Below are positions 1 to 9,006 of a stretch of 64,000 nucleotides of DNA, in pieces (the first letter of the stretch is position 1; each line of letters starts with the position of its first letter). The translations under genes were made by a program, and so were the position numbers. Under the pieces are notes generated by a model. The model saw only the letters and a list, made by a program, of their open reading frames with translations. It was not told the origin of the DNA and made no database searches. This DNA is from Paenarthrobacter nitroguajacolicus. Lineage in GTDB: Bacteria; Actinomycetota; Actinomycetes; Actinomycetales; Micrococcaceae. The stretch is taken from contig NZ_JAQPPK010000010.1 of NCBI RefSeq assembly GCF_029952445.1, forward strand, positions 105,269-169,268. Direction: 5' to 3'.

Positions 1-304
1 CGCCGATCCGGAGCACGCCGAGGTACGCGGCCGGGGTGTCGGAGCGTTGAGGCAGCAACACTGCGACGCGGTCACCCTTCTTGATGCCGGCCTTTTGCAG
101 GGTTGCTGCGATCTGCCGGGAACGGTCCTGGACCTCGCCCCAGCTCACCTCCCGTTGTCCCTCGACGGCGGACTCCAGGATGAGCGCGCGCTTGTCCCTT
201 GGGTGCCGATCGGCGACGTCGACGGCCATGTTGTAGAGCTCCGGAACCTCCCAGCGGTGGCCGTTCCGCAGTTCGGTGTAGCGGTCTTGGGTTGCGGTTT
301 TCAC
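1..304 (-). CDS. AMP-dependent acyl-CoA synthetase/ligase, N-terminal part (cut by window edge)
   Basis: The minus-strand frame from a GTG at 304 runs off the left edge, giving about 101 residues. The visible part has the N-terminal features of the acyl-adenylate-forming (AMP-binding) family: an entry segment followed by helix, then 'KKGDRVAVLLPQ', the usual first strand of the ligase fold. Expected activity is ATP-dependent CoA ligation of a fatty or aromatic acid. The GTG is preceded by a GGGACAGGA-type ribosome site. It lies 17 bp downstream of the crotonase gene, so both are probably one operon for acid degradation. Adenylation motifs are outside the window and substrate cannot be judged. 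Confidence 0.75.
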   Translation of the reverse strand, partial: MKTATQDRYTELRNGHRWEVPELYNMAVDVADRHPRDKRALILESAVEGQREVSWGEVQDRSRQIAATLQKAGIKKGDRVAVLLPQRSDTPAAYLGVLRIG

Positions 305-321
305 TTTGGTGTCCTGTCCCT

Positions 322-1086
322 TCAGCGGCGACCGGCGAGGAAGCGGGCCATCTCACGCTGCGGTTCGCCGGTACCGTAAGCCTCGCGGTGCACGCGCTTG
401 GCTTCTGCCATGGCGTCGCTGAGGTCGTCATCTTCCAAACTGCGCAGACGGTTCTTAGTCAGGCGGACCGCGCCCGGAGGAAGGAGGCTCAAGCGTGCGG
501 CGAGGTCCTTGGCGTAAGCCAGCACGCCGCCGTCGTCCGCCAAGTAGTTGAGAAGGCCGAGTCGCTGAGCCTCGGCAGCGTCCACCAGTTCGCCGGTAAG
601 GACGAATTGGGAGGTCTTGGACTTGCCGAGGATGCTCCACATGGCCCAGATGCCGGTGATGCTGGGGATGCCCGAGAGGACTTCGGGCTGGCCCATGCGG
701 ACTTTGGAGTCGCCGACGCGAAGGTCGGCGAGGAGCGAGTACTGGAAACCGGAGCCGGCGGCGACACCGTTCACTGCAGCGATGGTGATTTGGTCGAGGT
801 TACGGACGGCTCGATAGAGGCGATCGAAACCGTCGATCCACGCCTCGGCGGACTCGTGATCCTCGGGGTTCATGGACGCGGTCTCGGCAAGATCCTGCCC
901 GGCGCAGAACGCGCGGCCGCTGCCTGTAAGGATGACTGTGCGGACGTCGTCGTTGCCTTTGAGGCCTTCCAAATAGTCGATGAGTTCGCTGCGCATGGCC
1001 TCGGTCCAGGCGTTGAGTTTCTCCGGGCGGTTGAGGGTGATGATGGCGGTGGGGCCAGTCTGTTCGAAGAGGACGTCCTGGGACAT
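322..1086 (-). CDS. Enoyl-CoA hydratase/isomerase family protein (crotonase)
   Basis: 254 residues, normal for single-domain crotonases, cytoplasmic. The CoA-binding segment 'LNRPEKLNAWTEAM' is near residue 18, the oxyanion-hole strand 'AFCAGQDL' near 60, and 'NGVAAGSGFQYSL' plus 'GQPEVLSGIP' near 105-140. In classical enoyl-CoA hydratase both segments carry a catalytic Glu. Here the second (GQPE) is kept while the first position is Gln (GSGFQ). That suggests an isomerase or other crotonase chemistry rather than simple hydration (inference). Operon with the acyl-CoA ligase downstream and divergent from a LysR regulator, which probably controls it. Confidence 0.85.
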   Translation of the reverse strand: MSQDVLFEQTGPTAIITLNRPEKLNAWTEAMRSELIDYLEGLKGNDDVRTVILTGSGRAFCAGQDLAETASMNPEDHESAEAWIDGFDRLYRAVRNLDQITIAAVNGVAAGSGFQYSLLADLRVGDSKVRMGQPEVLSGIPSITGIWAMWSILGKSKTSQFVLTGELVDAAEAQRLGLLNYLADDGGVLAYAKDLAARLSLLPPGAVRLTKNRLRSLEDDDLSDAMAEAKRVHREAYGTGEPQREMARFLAGRR

Positions 1087-1177
1087 TGGGGAGCTTCCTT
1101 TGGTTCGTTGGGCTTCTTGGTTCCCATCTGACCACCCACGAATGTGACCCGTCTAACATCAATATCTACTCGTCTTG

Positions 1178-1192
1178 ATACCAAACTGGTAT
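1178..1192. promoter_or_regulatory. Candidate LysR operator (perfect palindrome ATACCA-AAC-TGGTAT)
   Basis: A 15-bp perfect inverted repeat with 6-bp arms lies in the 115-bp divergent space between the crotonase and LysR genes, ending 10 bp before the LysR start codon. It contains the T-N11-A pattern typical of LysR-family sites. Autoregulation plus control of the divergent operon is inferred. Confidence 0.6.
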
Positions 1193-1201
1193 GGTGCGGC
1201 G

Positions 1202-2095
1202 ATGGACCTCCACCATCTCAAGTACTTTGTGGTGCTCTCCGAGGAGCTGCATTTCGGGCGTGCGGCCCAGCGTTTGCACATGGCCCAACCACCGCTCTCG
1301 CAACGGATCAAAGACCTGGAGAAAGAGCTCGGTGTGCAGCTGTTTCATCGGCGGCGCACCGGCGTCGAGCTGTCTGAAGCCGGCGCTTTGCTGCTGGAGC
1401 ACGCCCGTGGGGTGCTGGATCACGTGGCGATGGCGCAGGAATCGATGCGGCGGATCCGGCCTGGCGCTTCGGGCATCCTGCAAGTAGCGGTGCCGCCCGA
1501 CACGAACCCCGTGGCGTTGTCCACTATGGTTTCTTCCTTCGCGTCGTCTGCGCCCGACGTTCTGCTGAACCTGCACGAGCTCACCACAGTTGAGCAGGTT
1601 GAGCGCCTGCGCGACGGCGAACTGGACGTCGCGGTGGTCCGTCACCCTTTGAGCAGCGTGGGTTTCGAGTCAGGGGCTTTGTATTCGCGGGCGCTCGGAG
1701 TGGTGCTGAATGCGTCCCATCCGTTGGCTTCCTCGGATACCGTGCGGCTGGGCGATCTGGCAGGGAGCCCCTTGATCATCTTCCCGCGCCATATGGCACC
1801 GACGTTGTACGACTCATTCCTGCATACCTGCCGGGATGCCGGGTACTTGCCTGCGGCGATTGTGCACGCGAGGAATCAGCACTTCACGCACGGGCTGATC
1901 ATGGCCGGTCGTGGGGTGCACTTCAATGAGGAGCCGTGGACGCCGTTGCCTTCGGGAATTGTCTGGCGGCCGTTGGTTGGCGATCCCTTGGCCTGGCGGA
2001 CGTCGGCGTTGTGGTTGAAGAGCCGACGATCAGCGGAGACGGATGCTTTTGTGGCTGCTGTGGGTGCGGGGCTGGAAGCGGGCGGCCATGGGTGA
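1202..2095 (+). CDS. LysR-family transcriptional regulator
   Basis: 297 residues from ATG 1202; a TTG at 1175 would add nine residues and cross the palindrome, so it was not chosen. Residues 1-60 are the LysR winged helix ('MDLHHLKYFVVLSEELHFGR', 'AQPPLSQRIKDLEKELG', 'LFHRRRTGVELSEAG'). The rest is the periplasmic-binding-like effector domain. Divergent from the crotonase/acyl-CoA ligase operon with a palindrome between them, so it probably responds to an aromatic or fatty acid or its CoA ester. No strong ribosome site precedes the ATG; a leaderless transcript is possible. Confidence 0.92.
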   Translation: MDLHHLKYFVVLSEELHFGRAAQRLHMAQPPLSQRIKDLEKELGVQLFHRRRTGVELSEAGALLLEHARGVLDHVAMAQESMRRIRPGASGILQVAVPPDTNPVALSTMVSSFASSAPDVLLNLHELTTVEQVERLRDGELDVAVVRHPLSSVGFESGALYSRALGVVLNASHPLASSDTVRLGDLAGSPLIIFPRHMAPTLYDSFLHTCRDAGYLPAAIVHARNQHFTHGLIMAGRGVHFNEEPWTPLPSGIVWRPLVGDPLAWRTSALWLKSRRSAETDAFVAAVGAGLEAGGHG

Positions 2096-2205
2096 GTTTT
2101 GCTGCGGCGGGGTCACATTGATCGTTTGCTTTCTCCGGCAACTAATCCCTTGTCAGCGCCGACTTTGTGACTAAACTCAATTGACACTTACGAAATGGGG
2201 AAACT

Positions 2206-2502
2206 GTGAGTATGTCATCTACGTCGGCACCGCTGACCAGCACCAGGTTTAATAAACTGGCTGTCGTTGCAGTTATCCTGGGCGCCGTCGCCTTTTCCGG
2301 CTTATGGTTCTTTGGCCTCGGGATTCTTGCCACTTTTGCCGTCGGGGCCGGACACGTCTCGTTGAATCAGATCCGTCAAAAGAATGAGAGGGGTCGCACC
2401 GTGGCAATGCTGGCCCTCGTACTTGGCTATGGACTTGCCACCTGGGCCCTGCTCAACGTGCTCACGTATATCCCTGTTGCTCTGCAGCAAATGGCCCAGT
2501 AA
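2206..2502 (+). CDS. Small DUF4190-like membrane protein
   Basis: 98 residues from GTG 2206 (an in-frame ATG follows at 2212). Two hydrophobic segments (about residues 17-45 and 65-90) flank a short polar loop with 'GHVSLNQIRQKNERGR', the layout of actinobacterial DUF4190 proteins, where G-[HR]-x-[AS]-L-x-Q-I is the usual loop. Function is unknown. It stands alone between LysR and a convergent pseudogene. Confidence 0.75.
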   Translation: MSMSSTSAPLTSTRFNKLAVVAVILGAVAFSGLWFFGLGILATFAVGAGHVSLNQIRQKNERGRTVAMLALVLGYGLATWALLNVLTYIPVALQQMAQ

Positions 2503-2526
2503 CCCAGCCCGAACCCGCGTTTACGT

Positions 2527-3614
2527 TTAGTCCACGAGATCGAAGAACGCAGAGAGCTGCTCGATGGTGAACTGGTTCCGTAGCCGGCAGGCACTATTTT
2601 GGTTTGCGAACATACCCTGTTTCCAGAACGCCTGCTCTCGTGATTTCGTTGACTGCCAATCAACCGGAACTATGTACTCTGCCGACTCCTCGGTGTCCCC
2701 GCCCTCCAAGTGCTTGTAACCGCCCCGGAGCGGAAGATCTGCCAGAGGGGTAGACGCGCCATTGTGTTGCACCTCGGCCCGCTCAAACGGCATTGCTTCG
2801 CCTGTGACTGTTCCCACGCCTACGTATCCACGCTTGGGGATGCAGACAAATACCCGAGCACCGATGGGCAGGGCTTTCAAAGTGCGTGAAAACCATTCAC
2901 CCCCACCGGCGGAGACAAACCCATACTGGGCGGCGTCATCCCACGAGCGTCCGTCGGGATACTCACCGAAGGACACGTACCAGTCATAGCCATTCCAGGG
3001 CTCGCGAGATTTACTCACCTTGGATGAGGCCCCAGAGACGACTTGCGCTTCCTGGTCCACGAGCCAGGTACGCGCGAGGTAGGAACTACCCCGATCCTCG
3101 AAGTGGCGGAAGAACACGACGTTCACAGGCACACCGAAATTCTCGTTGAGGAAGCGAACTATCCGCTCTGTGGCAGGATCGACACTTGCCGCCACTATTG
3201 TGAAAATTTGGGCAGCATTTAGGTCTTCCGGTGGGGCTTCTCCGAACTCTCCGGCGAAGGCCTCTTCAAAGGCGACTCCTGGGCGGTAGTTGCTAAAAAT
3301 CGCTACGATGTCCGCGCGGCTAAGGCCCGCCACCCATGATCCATAGTCGAGAGTCTGGGCAACAACATCGCGCGGGGTGCGATCTCGTTTCAGCTCCAGG
3401 ATGTGAACGACACCTTCCCATCAATGGCGAGAAGATCAATGAAGCCGCCGTAGCCTGTCGGCACCTGTCGGCCAATAAGGAGCAACCGTTGGCCCAACAG
3501 GGCGGGGTCAGCTTCTATATACCCCTCCAGTTGCGACTCCAGCCCGACGCCCGAGGGGGAAAGACGCATCAGCTCCTTGCCATCGGCTCGCCAAAGGCCC
3601 ATTTCCAACACCAT
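2527..3614 (-). pseudogene. Frameshifted PD-(D/E)XK nuclease-like gene
   Basis: Two minus-strand frames belong to one gene. The N-terminal frame (ATG at 3614) runs through 'GYGGFIDLLAIDGKV' and then hits a stop. Shifting frame near 3405-3415 restores 'VHILELKRDRTPRDVVAQTL' and continues through the 268-residue downstream frame to 2527. Together they give roughly 360 residues. The Asp of 'GFIDLL' and the ELK triad form the PD-(D/E)XK nuclease signature as in DUF91/NucS-like proteins, and the frameshift falls inside it. The C-terminal half contains an unrecognised domain with several Trp/Tyr residues. A one-base sequencing error would give the same picture. Confidence 0.75.
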
Positions 3615-3713
3615 TTTGACCCCCTGCTCCGCATGAATGATTTTATTCTTCTACATCGGCCGCGGTCACGGGACGCCACTTCCAAAAGTCTGACCGTTCA
3701 CTCAGGGGATGGT

Positions 3714-3872
3714 TCAGCCGTCCTCAGAGCGTGCAGCCCTCTTCAACTCAGCAATTCGAAGCCTTAAGAAGATAATGGCCAAGACCAAGGCATACACCAC
3801 CAGGACGGCAACCGCGATCACAAAGACAGCGTATAGAATCCCGATAATTCCGAAGGTCGGATTTAAATTCAT
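3714..3872 (-). CDS. 52-residue single-pass membrane protein
   Basis: ATG at 3872 is preceded by a strong GGGGGAGCA ribosome site and opens a frame ending in TGA at 3714-3716. The product starts 'MNLNPTFGIIGILYAVFVIA', continues as one long hydrophobic helix to about residue 36 and ends in a basic, charged tail (RLRIAELKRAARSEDG). This topology, extracellular N-terminus with a positive cytoplasmic tail, is typical of small membrane microproteins. No family is recognised. The overlapping frames in other phases lack such a signal. Confidence 0.65.
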   Translation of the reverse strand: MNLNPTFGIIGILYAVFVIAVAVLVVYALVLAIIFLRLRIAELKRAARSEDG

Positions 3873-4048
3873 TGCTCCCCCAAAAAAAGTTGTTGGACCC
3901 CATGCTACGCAGAGTATTGCCGATTCTCATGGACGCGGAAGATGTGCCAGATTCGCAACGGTGGCGTAGGAACGGCCGTGACATACAATCGCGGTAACGG
4001 CGAAGCAAAGCGCCGAAATTCCGGCACCGCTATGGGGAAGAGGTCAGG

Positions 4049-4489
4049 ATGTTCGGTTGGAACAAGCAGAAGCTCAACAATCTGATGGAGCAGCTCCGGC
4101 CCGACTTGAGTCGGGAGTCGCTCGGCGTCGGGCCCAATTTCCCGGGTGTCGCCCCGAATCCGCTCCTGAGCAGTGACGCACGGAAGCGCAACGCGGAACT
4201 GCGCAATGGGACGCTGGCGCTCGGCGTTCTCGTCGACTGGCGGGAGGTCAACAGCAACCCGCGGGTGGTCCTGATACTCGACGTGGAGACCGCCGACGGC
4301 ATCTCGTTCCGCGGTATCGCCGACGAAAGCCTCACGATCACAGCTCTCACCCGGCTCGCTCCCGGACAGACGATGCCGGTGCGCTACCGGCCGGCCGTCA
4401 TGGACCACTACGTCGCCCTTGCCACGGACGCGAGCCCCGCCCAGATACAGCAGCTTTCTGACTTGATCGCGAGCCGCAAGCAGACCTGA
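4049..4489 (+). CDS. Hypothetical protein with small beta-barrel-like domain
   Basis: 146 residues from ATG 4049. The N-terminal 45 residues are polar. Residues 50-130 alternate short strands ('GTLALGVLVDW', 'RVVLILDVETADG', 'TMPVRYRPAVMDHYVALA'), resembling the small barrel in many actinobacterial SHOCT- or DUF3592-type proteins in which 'PGxxxPVRYxP' closes the domain. No signal peptide or membrane helix, so probably cytoplasmic. Function unknown; the neighbours give no clue. Confidence 0.6.
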   Translation: MFGWNKQKLNNLMEQLRPDLSRESLGVGPNFPGVAPNPLLSSDARKRNAELRNGTLALGVLVDWREVNSNPRVVLILDVETADGISFRGIADESLTITALTRLAPGQTMPVRYRPAVMDHYVALATDASPAQIQQLSDLIASRKQT

Positions 4490-4656
4490 CCTCTTCCTTG
4501 GAGTCAGTCCATTGACTCGCGCTCCTTTTCGTACGGAAAAACGACAACCTGAACATCGTCCTCGTACCCAGCCAGCCCGGGCCGCCTGCCAACGACCGAT
4601 AGTGTTATCTCATCTGGGAATCACCCAGCTGTAAGTAGACCCAATGGGGGAATGAA

Positions 4657-5376
4657 GTGAAGAAGTTTGCGCTGCAGAGCGTCGGAATATCGGCGCTGGT
4701 AGTGATGGCACTGACCGGATGTGGTGGGTCAACGGGCACCACTGCTGCGTCGCCGGAGGCTACGGCGACGCCTACGCCCACCGCCGCCAAGCAGTACACC
4801 AACGACGAACTCGTTGAACTGGTCAAGCAGATCAAGCCGAAGTCCGGCAAGGAATTGACCGTGGCTTCGAGCGAGGAACTCGCCCAAGAGAATCCCATGA
4901 AGGCGCTCATGAGCATGTTCACTATCGAACCGGCTGAGTGCAAGGACCTTGCAACGCTGGGCGGAAGTGAGACCCTCGCCGGTTCGACCACGGCTGCGGG
5001 CGCAGATCTGGATGCTGAATCAGGGGTCATGACAATGGTGACGCTGACGTCCGGACTGGATAAGCAGAAGCTCCAGGACAGCATCGATAAGAGCGGTGTC
5101 CAGGCAGAGAAATGCTCGAAGATGACGCTGTCCATGTCCGGCCAATCGATGAACGTCTCCACGGAGAAGTTCGACGGCATCAACACAGTGCCCGGAACGG
5201 TGGCCTACAAGACCGAAATGTCCACAGCCAGCGGCGCGGCACAAACCACCTACATGGCTTACGCCATCAAGGAGGGTGTGCTGATTTCCGCTACGGCGTC
5301 CGGCAAGGGCGCTGACGCCAACGGCGTTGCCACGGCGAGCGACCTCATGGAGCAGGCCGCAGCCCTGATCAAGTAG
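4657..5376 (+). CDS. Secreted lipoprotein, hypothetical
   Basis: 239 residues from GTG 4657, preceded by a G-rich ribosome site. It has a type II signal peptide with lipobox LTGC (Cys about residue 22), then a Thr/Ala/Pro-rich linker (to about 45) and a globular domain of about 190 residues with two Cys (ECKDL and EKCSKM) that could form a disulfide. It resembles the small sensor-like lipoproteins of mycobacteria and relatives, but I cannot name a family. Probably anchored on the outer face of the membrane. Monocistronic, followed by a strong hairpin. Confidence 0.75.
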   Translation: MKKFALQSVGISALVVMALTGCGGSTGTTAASPEATATPTPTAAKQYTNDELVELVKQIKPKSGKELTVASSEELAQENPMKALMSMFTIEPAECKDLATLGGSETLAGSTTAAGADLDAESGVMTMVTLTSGLDKQKLQDSIDKSGVQAEKCSKMTLSMSGQSMNVSTEKFDGINTVPGTVAYKTEMSTASGAAQTTYMAYAIKEGVLISATASGKGADANGVATASDLMEQAAALIK

Positions 5377-5391
5377 CAGTCCCGCCCGCTC

Positions 5392-5421
5392 AGGGCCGCG
5401 ACCCTCAAGGGTCGCGGCCCT
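5392..5421. terminator. Bidirectional hairpin terminator
   Basis: Perfect 13-bp stem AGGGCCGCGACCC / GGGTCGCGGCCCT with TCAA loop, placed between the lipoprotein gene and the convergent DJ-1 gene. No long U-tract follows, as is common in high-GC actinobacteria. Confidence 0.8.
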
Positions 5422-5446
5422 AATGCTGCAATCACCGCCAGACGCT

Positions 5447-6130
5447 TTAGAGAAGTTCTGCAACCTTCCGCGCCGTTTCCTTGGCCGATCCAGGATTTTG
5501 CCCGGTGACCAGTTTCCCGTCCGCAATGGCGTACGAGATGAAGGGGAGCCTGGCCTTCTCATAGAGCGCCCCTCGCTTCTTCATCTCCTCTTCGGCGTTA
5601 TACGGCACAAGCTTGTCCACCCGGGCAAGGACTTCTTCCTGCCACGCGAAGCCGGTTACCTTGCGGCCCTCCACCAGGAGGCTGCCGTCTGACAGCCTGG
5701 TGTTGAGGAGGCCGCAATATCCATGGCAGACCGACGACACGATGCCACCCTGTTCCCAGATTTCGCGTGTGATCCGCTGCAGGCCCTCACTGTCGGGGAA
5801 GTCGTACATCACCGCATGCCCCCCGGTGAAGTAAATGGCGTCGTAATCCCTGGAATCGATTCCTTCGGGACTGGCGGAGTTCGCAAGAAGAACCATGCGT
5901 TCCGGGTCCGCATGCCAGGCCTTGGAAGCTTTGTCATAGCTGGGGAACTTCAGCGATCGAGGTTCCAAAGGGACCGCCCCGCCCTGCGGGCTGACGATGG
6001 CTTGCTCGAAACCATGTTCCTCAAACACCTCCCACGCGTGAACCAGTTCGGAGAGCCAGAGGCCGGTGGGGTGGGATGGGTCGTTGTAGTGGCTGACGTT
6101 GGTGACGACGTGGAGGATGCGTTTGGTCAT
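5447..6130 (-). CDS. DJ-1/PfpI superfamily protein (type 1 glutamine amidotransferase-like, Hsp31 type)
   Basis: 227 residues. The nucleophile elbow 'SSVCHGYCGL' puts Cys at 135 followed by His 136. The N-terminal 'GLWLSELVHAWEVFEEHGF' and 'SPQGGAVPLEPRS' segments are those of the Hsp31/YDR533C branch, whose members act as glyoxalase III, deglycase or holding chaperone. Cytoplasmic. It lies 33 bp downstream of a TetR regulator in the same direction, so it is probably induced by the TetR ligand, plausibly a reactive carbonyl or xenobiotic (inference). Confidence 0.88.
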   Translation of the reverse strand: MTKRILHVVTNVSHYNDPSHPTGLWLSELVHAWEVFEEHGFEQAIVSPQGGAVPLEPRSLKFPSYDKASKAWHADPERMVLLANSASPEGIDSRDYDAIYFTGGHAVMYDFPDSEGLQRITREIWEQGGIVSSVCHGYCGLLNTRLSDGSLLVEGRKVTGFAWQEEVLARVDKLVPYNAEEEMKKRGALYEKARLPFISYAIADGKLVTGQNPGSAKETARKVAELL

Positions 6131-6163
6131 TCTGGTTCTCCTTCGTGGTGGCCGGGCAGGGAC

Positions 6164-6760
6164 TTAGCTGGCCGTCGTCTTGTTGTCGTTGAGTGCGAAG
6201 ATCGCCCCGACCGCCAACTTCACGCGGGCTGCAACGTCGTCGTTGCTTTGGGGTCGCAGTTTGCCGTCCAGGTGCAGGAACGCCAAGCCGTGCGCCATGC
6301 TCCACAGAGCGACCGAAAGACCTGAATTGCCTGGGAAAAGGCGCTCGAACACCTCGTTCAACATCCCATGGAGTTGCCCGGCCGCTTGAACACGTTCACT
6401 GTCGGCCTCGTCGCATTCGTTGCCGAACATCAACCGGAAGACGGCCGGCCGCCTCAAGGCGAATGCCACATAGGCCACTCCGAGAGCCGCGATCACCTCC
6501 TCGGGTGCCGCAGCCTCGGGCAACTCACCCGAGGCAGTTTCCAGGTCTGCCAGAAGGTCCCGGAAACCCTCCACTGCAACAGCATTGTCGAGAGCCTCCC
6601 GGTCAGCGAAATGCCGATAAGGCGCAGTCGGAGACACCCCCGCGCGGCGGGCCACGGCTCGCAGGGAGAACGGCTCCCCCGCTTCCAGGCTCTCGACGGC
6701 GGCGGCAACCAGTGCCGCACGAAGGTCACCGTGATGATAGGGCTTTACTGATGTTGACAC
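6164..6760 (-). CDS. TetR/AcrR-family regulator with WHG-type C-terminal domain
   Basis: 198 residues from GTG 6760, with AGGAGG 11 nt upstream. The TetR helix-turn-helix occupies residues 8-55 ('HHGDLRAALVAAAVESLEAG', 'FSLRAVARRAGVSPTAPYRHFADREAL'). The C-terminal part ('AYVAFALRRPAVFRLMFG') is typical of the WHG ligand-binding domain. It leads an operon with the DJ-1 gene and is divergent from a Rossmann-fold reductase. The 99-bp space contains a GTGTACAC palindrome at 6793-6800 that could be part of its operator. Confidence 0.9.
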   Translation of the reverse strand: MSTSVKPYHHGDLRAALVAAAVESLEAGEPFSLRAVARRAGVSPTAPYRHFADREALDNAVAVEGFRDLLADLETASGELPEAAAPEEVIAALGVAYVAFALRRPAVFRLMFGNECDEADSERVQAAGQLHGMLNEVFERLFPGNSGLSVALWSMAHGLAFLHLDGKLRPQSNDDVAARVKLAVGAIFALNDNKTTAS

Positions 6761-6859
6761 TGCTAACTTCGCCTCCTACGCTGATGTAAGCAGTGTACAC
6801 ATGGCGCACTGACAGATCCACGCCGACGCACTAAGGCGCGCACGAAACCGAGGTTGAAA

Positions 6860-7807
6860 ATGCAGACAATATTGGGCGCCAACGGCCAGATCGCGATCGA
6901 ACTGGCCAAAGAGCTACACCGCGCTTACACCAAGGACCTGCGGCTTGTCAGCCGGAACCCCCGCAAGGTCAACGAGTCGGACTCCCTTGTCACAGCGGAT
7001 ATACTCGACGCCGGACAGACGGCTTCTGCGGTCAAGGACAGCAATATTGTCTACTTCACCGCCGGGCTCCCGGCGAGCACGGAACTTTGGGAAGCACAAT
7101 TTCCCACCATGCTCCGCAACGCACTGGAAGCATCAAGGGCTGCCGGCGCCAAGTTCGTCTACTTCGACAACACCTACATGTACCCCCAGGACGATCGCAT
7201 CCAGACCGAAAACACGCCTTTCGCTCCCATGGGGCGTAAGGGAAAAGTCCGTGCGGACATGGCAGCCATGGTGCTGGAGGAAATGGCCAGGGGCGATATC
7301 CCTGTCCTCCTCGCCCGGGCTCCCGAGTTCTACGGACCGGGCCGCACGCAGAGCTTCACCAATGCGCTGCTCATCGATCGCTTGAAGAAAGGCAAGAAAC
7401 CCTTCGTGCCCGTGCGGGACGACCGCGAAAGGACACTGATTTGGACACCGGACGCCAGCCGGGCTCTCGCTCTTCTAGGCAACACGCCAGACGCTTTCGG
7501 GCAGACATGGCACCTCCCGGTCGATGCGGAGCCGCTGACCTACCGGCAGTTCGCCACTATGGCCAGCGAGGCATTCGGACAGGACGGCGGCTACACAGTC
7601 GTTCCACGATGGATCCTTAACGCCGCAGGCCTGTTCTCAGCCCAGGTGCGGGAGCTGCGGGAACTTCTTCCGCGCTACAAACACCACAACCGCTTCAGCT
7701 CTACGAAATTCACCTCACGCTTTCCTGAGTTCGCGGTAACTTCCCCTCGGGACGGCCTGGCAATCATCCGCCGCGAGGCCGATTCGTCGCAGCCGGATCC
7801 ACACTAA
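6860..7807 (+). CDS. NAD(P)-dependent epimerase/reductase (atypical SDR)
   Basis: 315 residues from ATG 6860 (GAGG 7 nt upstream); an upstream TTG would add two residues. The Rossmann motif is 'LGANGQIAIELAKEL', followed by 'LVSRNP', 'VTADILDAGQ', and 'YFDNTYMYP' in place of the SDR YxxxK region. 'ARAPEFYGPG' is typical of extended/atypical SDRs acting on nucleotide sugars or small carbonyls. Divergent from the TetR/DJ-1 pair and probably in its regulon. Convergent with the sugar operon. Confidence 0.85.
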   Translation: MQTILGANGQIAIELAKELHRAYTKDLRLVSRNPRKVNESDSLVTADILDAGQTASAVKDSNIVYFTAGLPASTELWEAQFPTMLRNALEASRAAGAKFVYFDNTYMYPQDDRIQTENTPFAPMGRKGKVRADMAAMVLEEMARGDIPVLLARAPEFYGPGRTQSFTNALLIDRLKKGKKPFVPVRDDRERTLIWTPDASRALALLGNTPDAFGQTWHLPVDAEPLTYRQFATMASEAFGQDGGYTVVPRWILNAAGLFSAQVRELRELLPRYKHHNRFSSTKFTSRFPEFAVTSPRDGLAIIRREADSSQPDPH

Positions 7808-7812
7808 AGACG

Positions 7813-9006
7813 TCAGGCCAACGCCCGCTCGCCCTGGATCCGGGCGGGTATGGCAACCGCAACCTCCGTCACCACGCTCCTGTTCCGCGCCGACTCCTCG
7901 ACGGCGGCCAGCACCCGCTGGACCTGCAGCCCGTCATCGAACGACGGCGACGGCGCCTCGCCGGAGCGAACGGCGAGTAGGAAGTCGCGAACCTGATGCG
8001 TGAACGTGTGCTCCCAGCCGATGATGTGCCCCTGTGGCCACCACGCCGCAGTGTAAGGATGCTCGGGCTCGTTCACCAGGATCCGCCGGAAGCCCTGCTC
8101 CCGCACCGGAAGCGTTGCGTCCAGGAAACCGAGTTCATTCAGGTTCTCCAGATCAAACGTCAAAGACCCCAGCGATCCATAGATCTCAATCTTCAGAGAG
8201 TTCTTCTGCCCCGTGGCCACTCGTGACGCTTCCACCGACGCGCTGAGGCCGCCGGTCATCCCTAAAGTCGCCCACGCGGCGTCGTCGACTGTCACCTTCT
8301 CCAGCCCAGCGGCACCGGGGCGTTCGGTGACAAAGGTCCGCAGCGTCCCCGTCACCTCGGTGACGGTTTGGCCCGTGAGGTGCTGGACCTGGTCGATGGC
8401 GTGCGAAGCGATGTCGCCAAGCGCCCCAGACCCGGCGGTTTCCTTGCGGAGCCGCCAACTCATGGGGGTTTCGACGTCGGACAGCCAGTCCTGCAGGTAC
8501 GCGGCACGGACGTGCCGGACAGTTCCCAAACGGCCCTCCGCAATCAATTCACGCGCCAAGACGAGCGCCGGGACGCGGCGGTAGTTGAACCCGACCATCG
8601 ACTGCACCCCCTGGTCACGCGCCGAAGCCGCTGCTGAAGCCATCAACTCAGCCTCGCCCAGGGTGTTGGCCAGCGGTTTCTCCACCAGAACGTGCTTGCC
8701 CGCCTCAAGCGCCGCAACTGCGATCTCCGCGTGCATCCATCCCGGAGCGCAGATGTCCACGATGTCGATGTCGTCCCGCGTGATCACGGACCGCCAATCG
8801 GTGGCGGATTCGGCCCAGCCGTACTTCCTCGCGGCAGATGCCACCGCTACGGCGTCCCGGCCAACAAGAACCTTCTGCTCGAAGGCCGGGACGTCGAAGA
8901 AGCTGGCCACATTCCGCCACGCGTTGGAGTGGGCCTTACCCATGAAGGCGTAACCGATCGCGGCTACACCCAACGGACGGCCGGCGGGCTGAGGGATAGC
9001 GGTCAT
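7813..9006 (-). CDS. Gfo/Idh/MocA-family oxidoreductase
   Basis: 397 residues from ATG 9006, which overlaps the stop of the ThuA-like gene as ATGA. N-terminal Rossmann domain '[20 protein letters not shown]', the family hallmark 'LVEKPLANT' near residue 105, and the substrate-binding region with '[16 protein letters not shown]', whose His is the usual catalytic residue. It oxidises or reduces a sugar or cyclitol with NAD(P). As the last gene of the LacI-controlled operon it probably works on the imported sugar, perhaps by 3-keto chemistry as ThuB does (inference). Confidence 0.9.
   Translation of the reverse strand: MTAIPQPAGRPLGVAAIGYAFMGKAHSNAWRNVASFFDVPAFEQKVLVGRDAVAVASAARKYGWAESATDWRSVITRDDIDIVDICAPGWMHAEIAVAALEAGKHVLVEKPLANTLGEAELMASAAASARDQGVQSMVGFNYRRVPALVLARELIAEGRLGTVRHVRAAYLQDWLSDVETPMSWRLRKETAGSGALGDIASHAIDQVQHLTGQTVTEVTGTLRTFVTERPGAAGLEKVTVDDAAWATLGMTGGLSASVEASRVATGQKNSLKIEIYGSLGSLTFDLENLNELGFLDATLPVREQGFRRILVNEPEHPYTAAWWPQGHIIGWEHTFTHQVRDFLLAVRSGEAPSPSFDDGLQVQRVLAAVEESARNRSVVTEVAVAIPARIQGERALA

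Noticed and set aside
3748..4008. 86-codon minus-strand frame overlapping the small membrane protein
   Set aside because: Cys/Arg-rich translation with no ribosome site; the overlapping frame starting at 3872 has both a ribosome site and a clear membrane helix.
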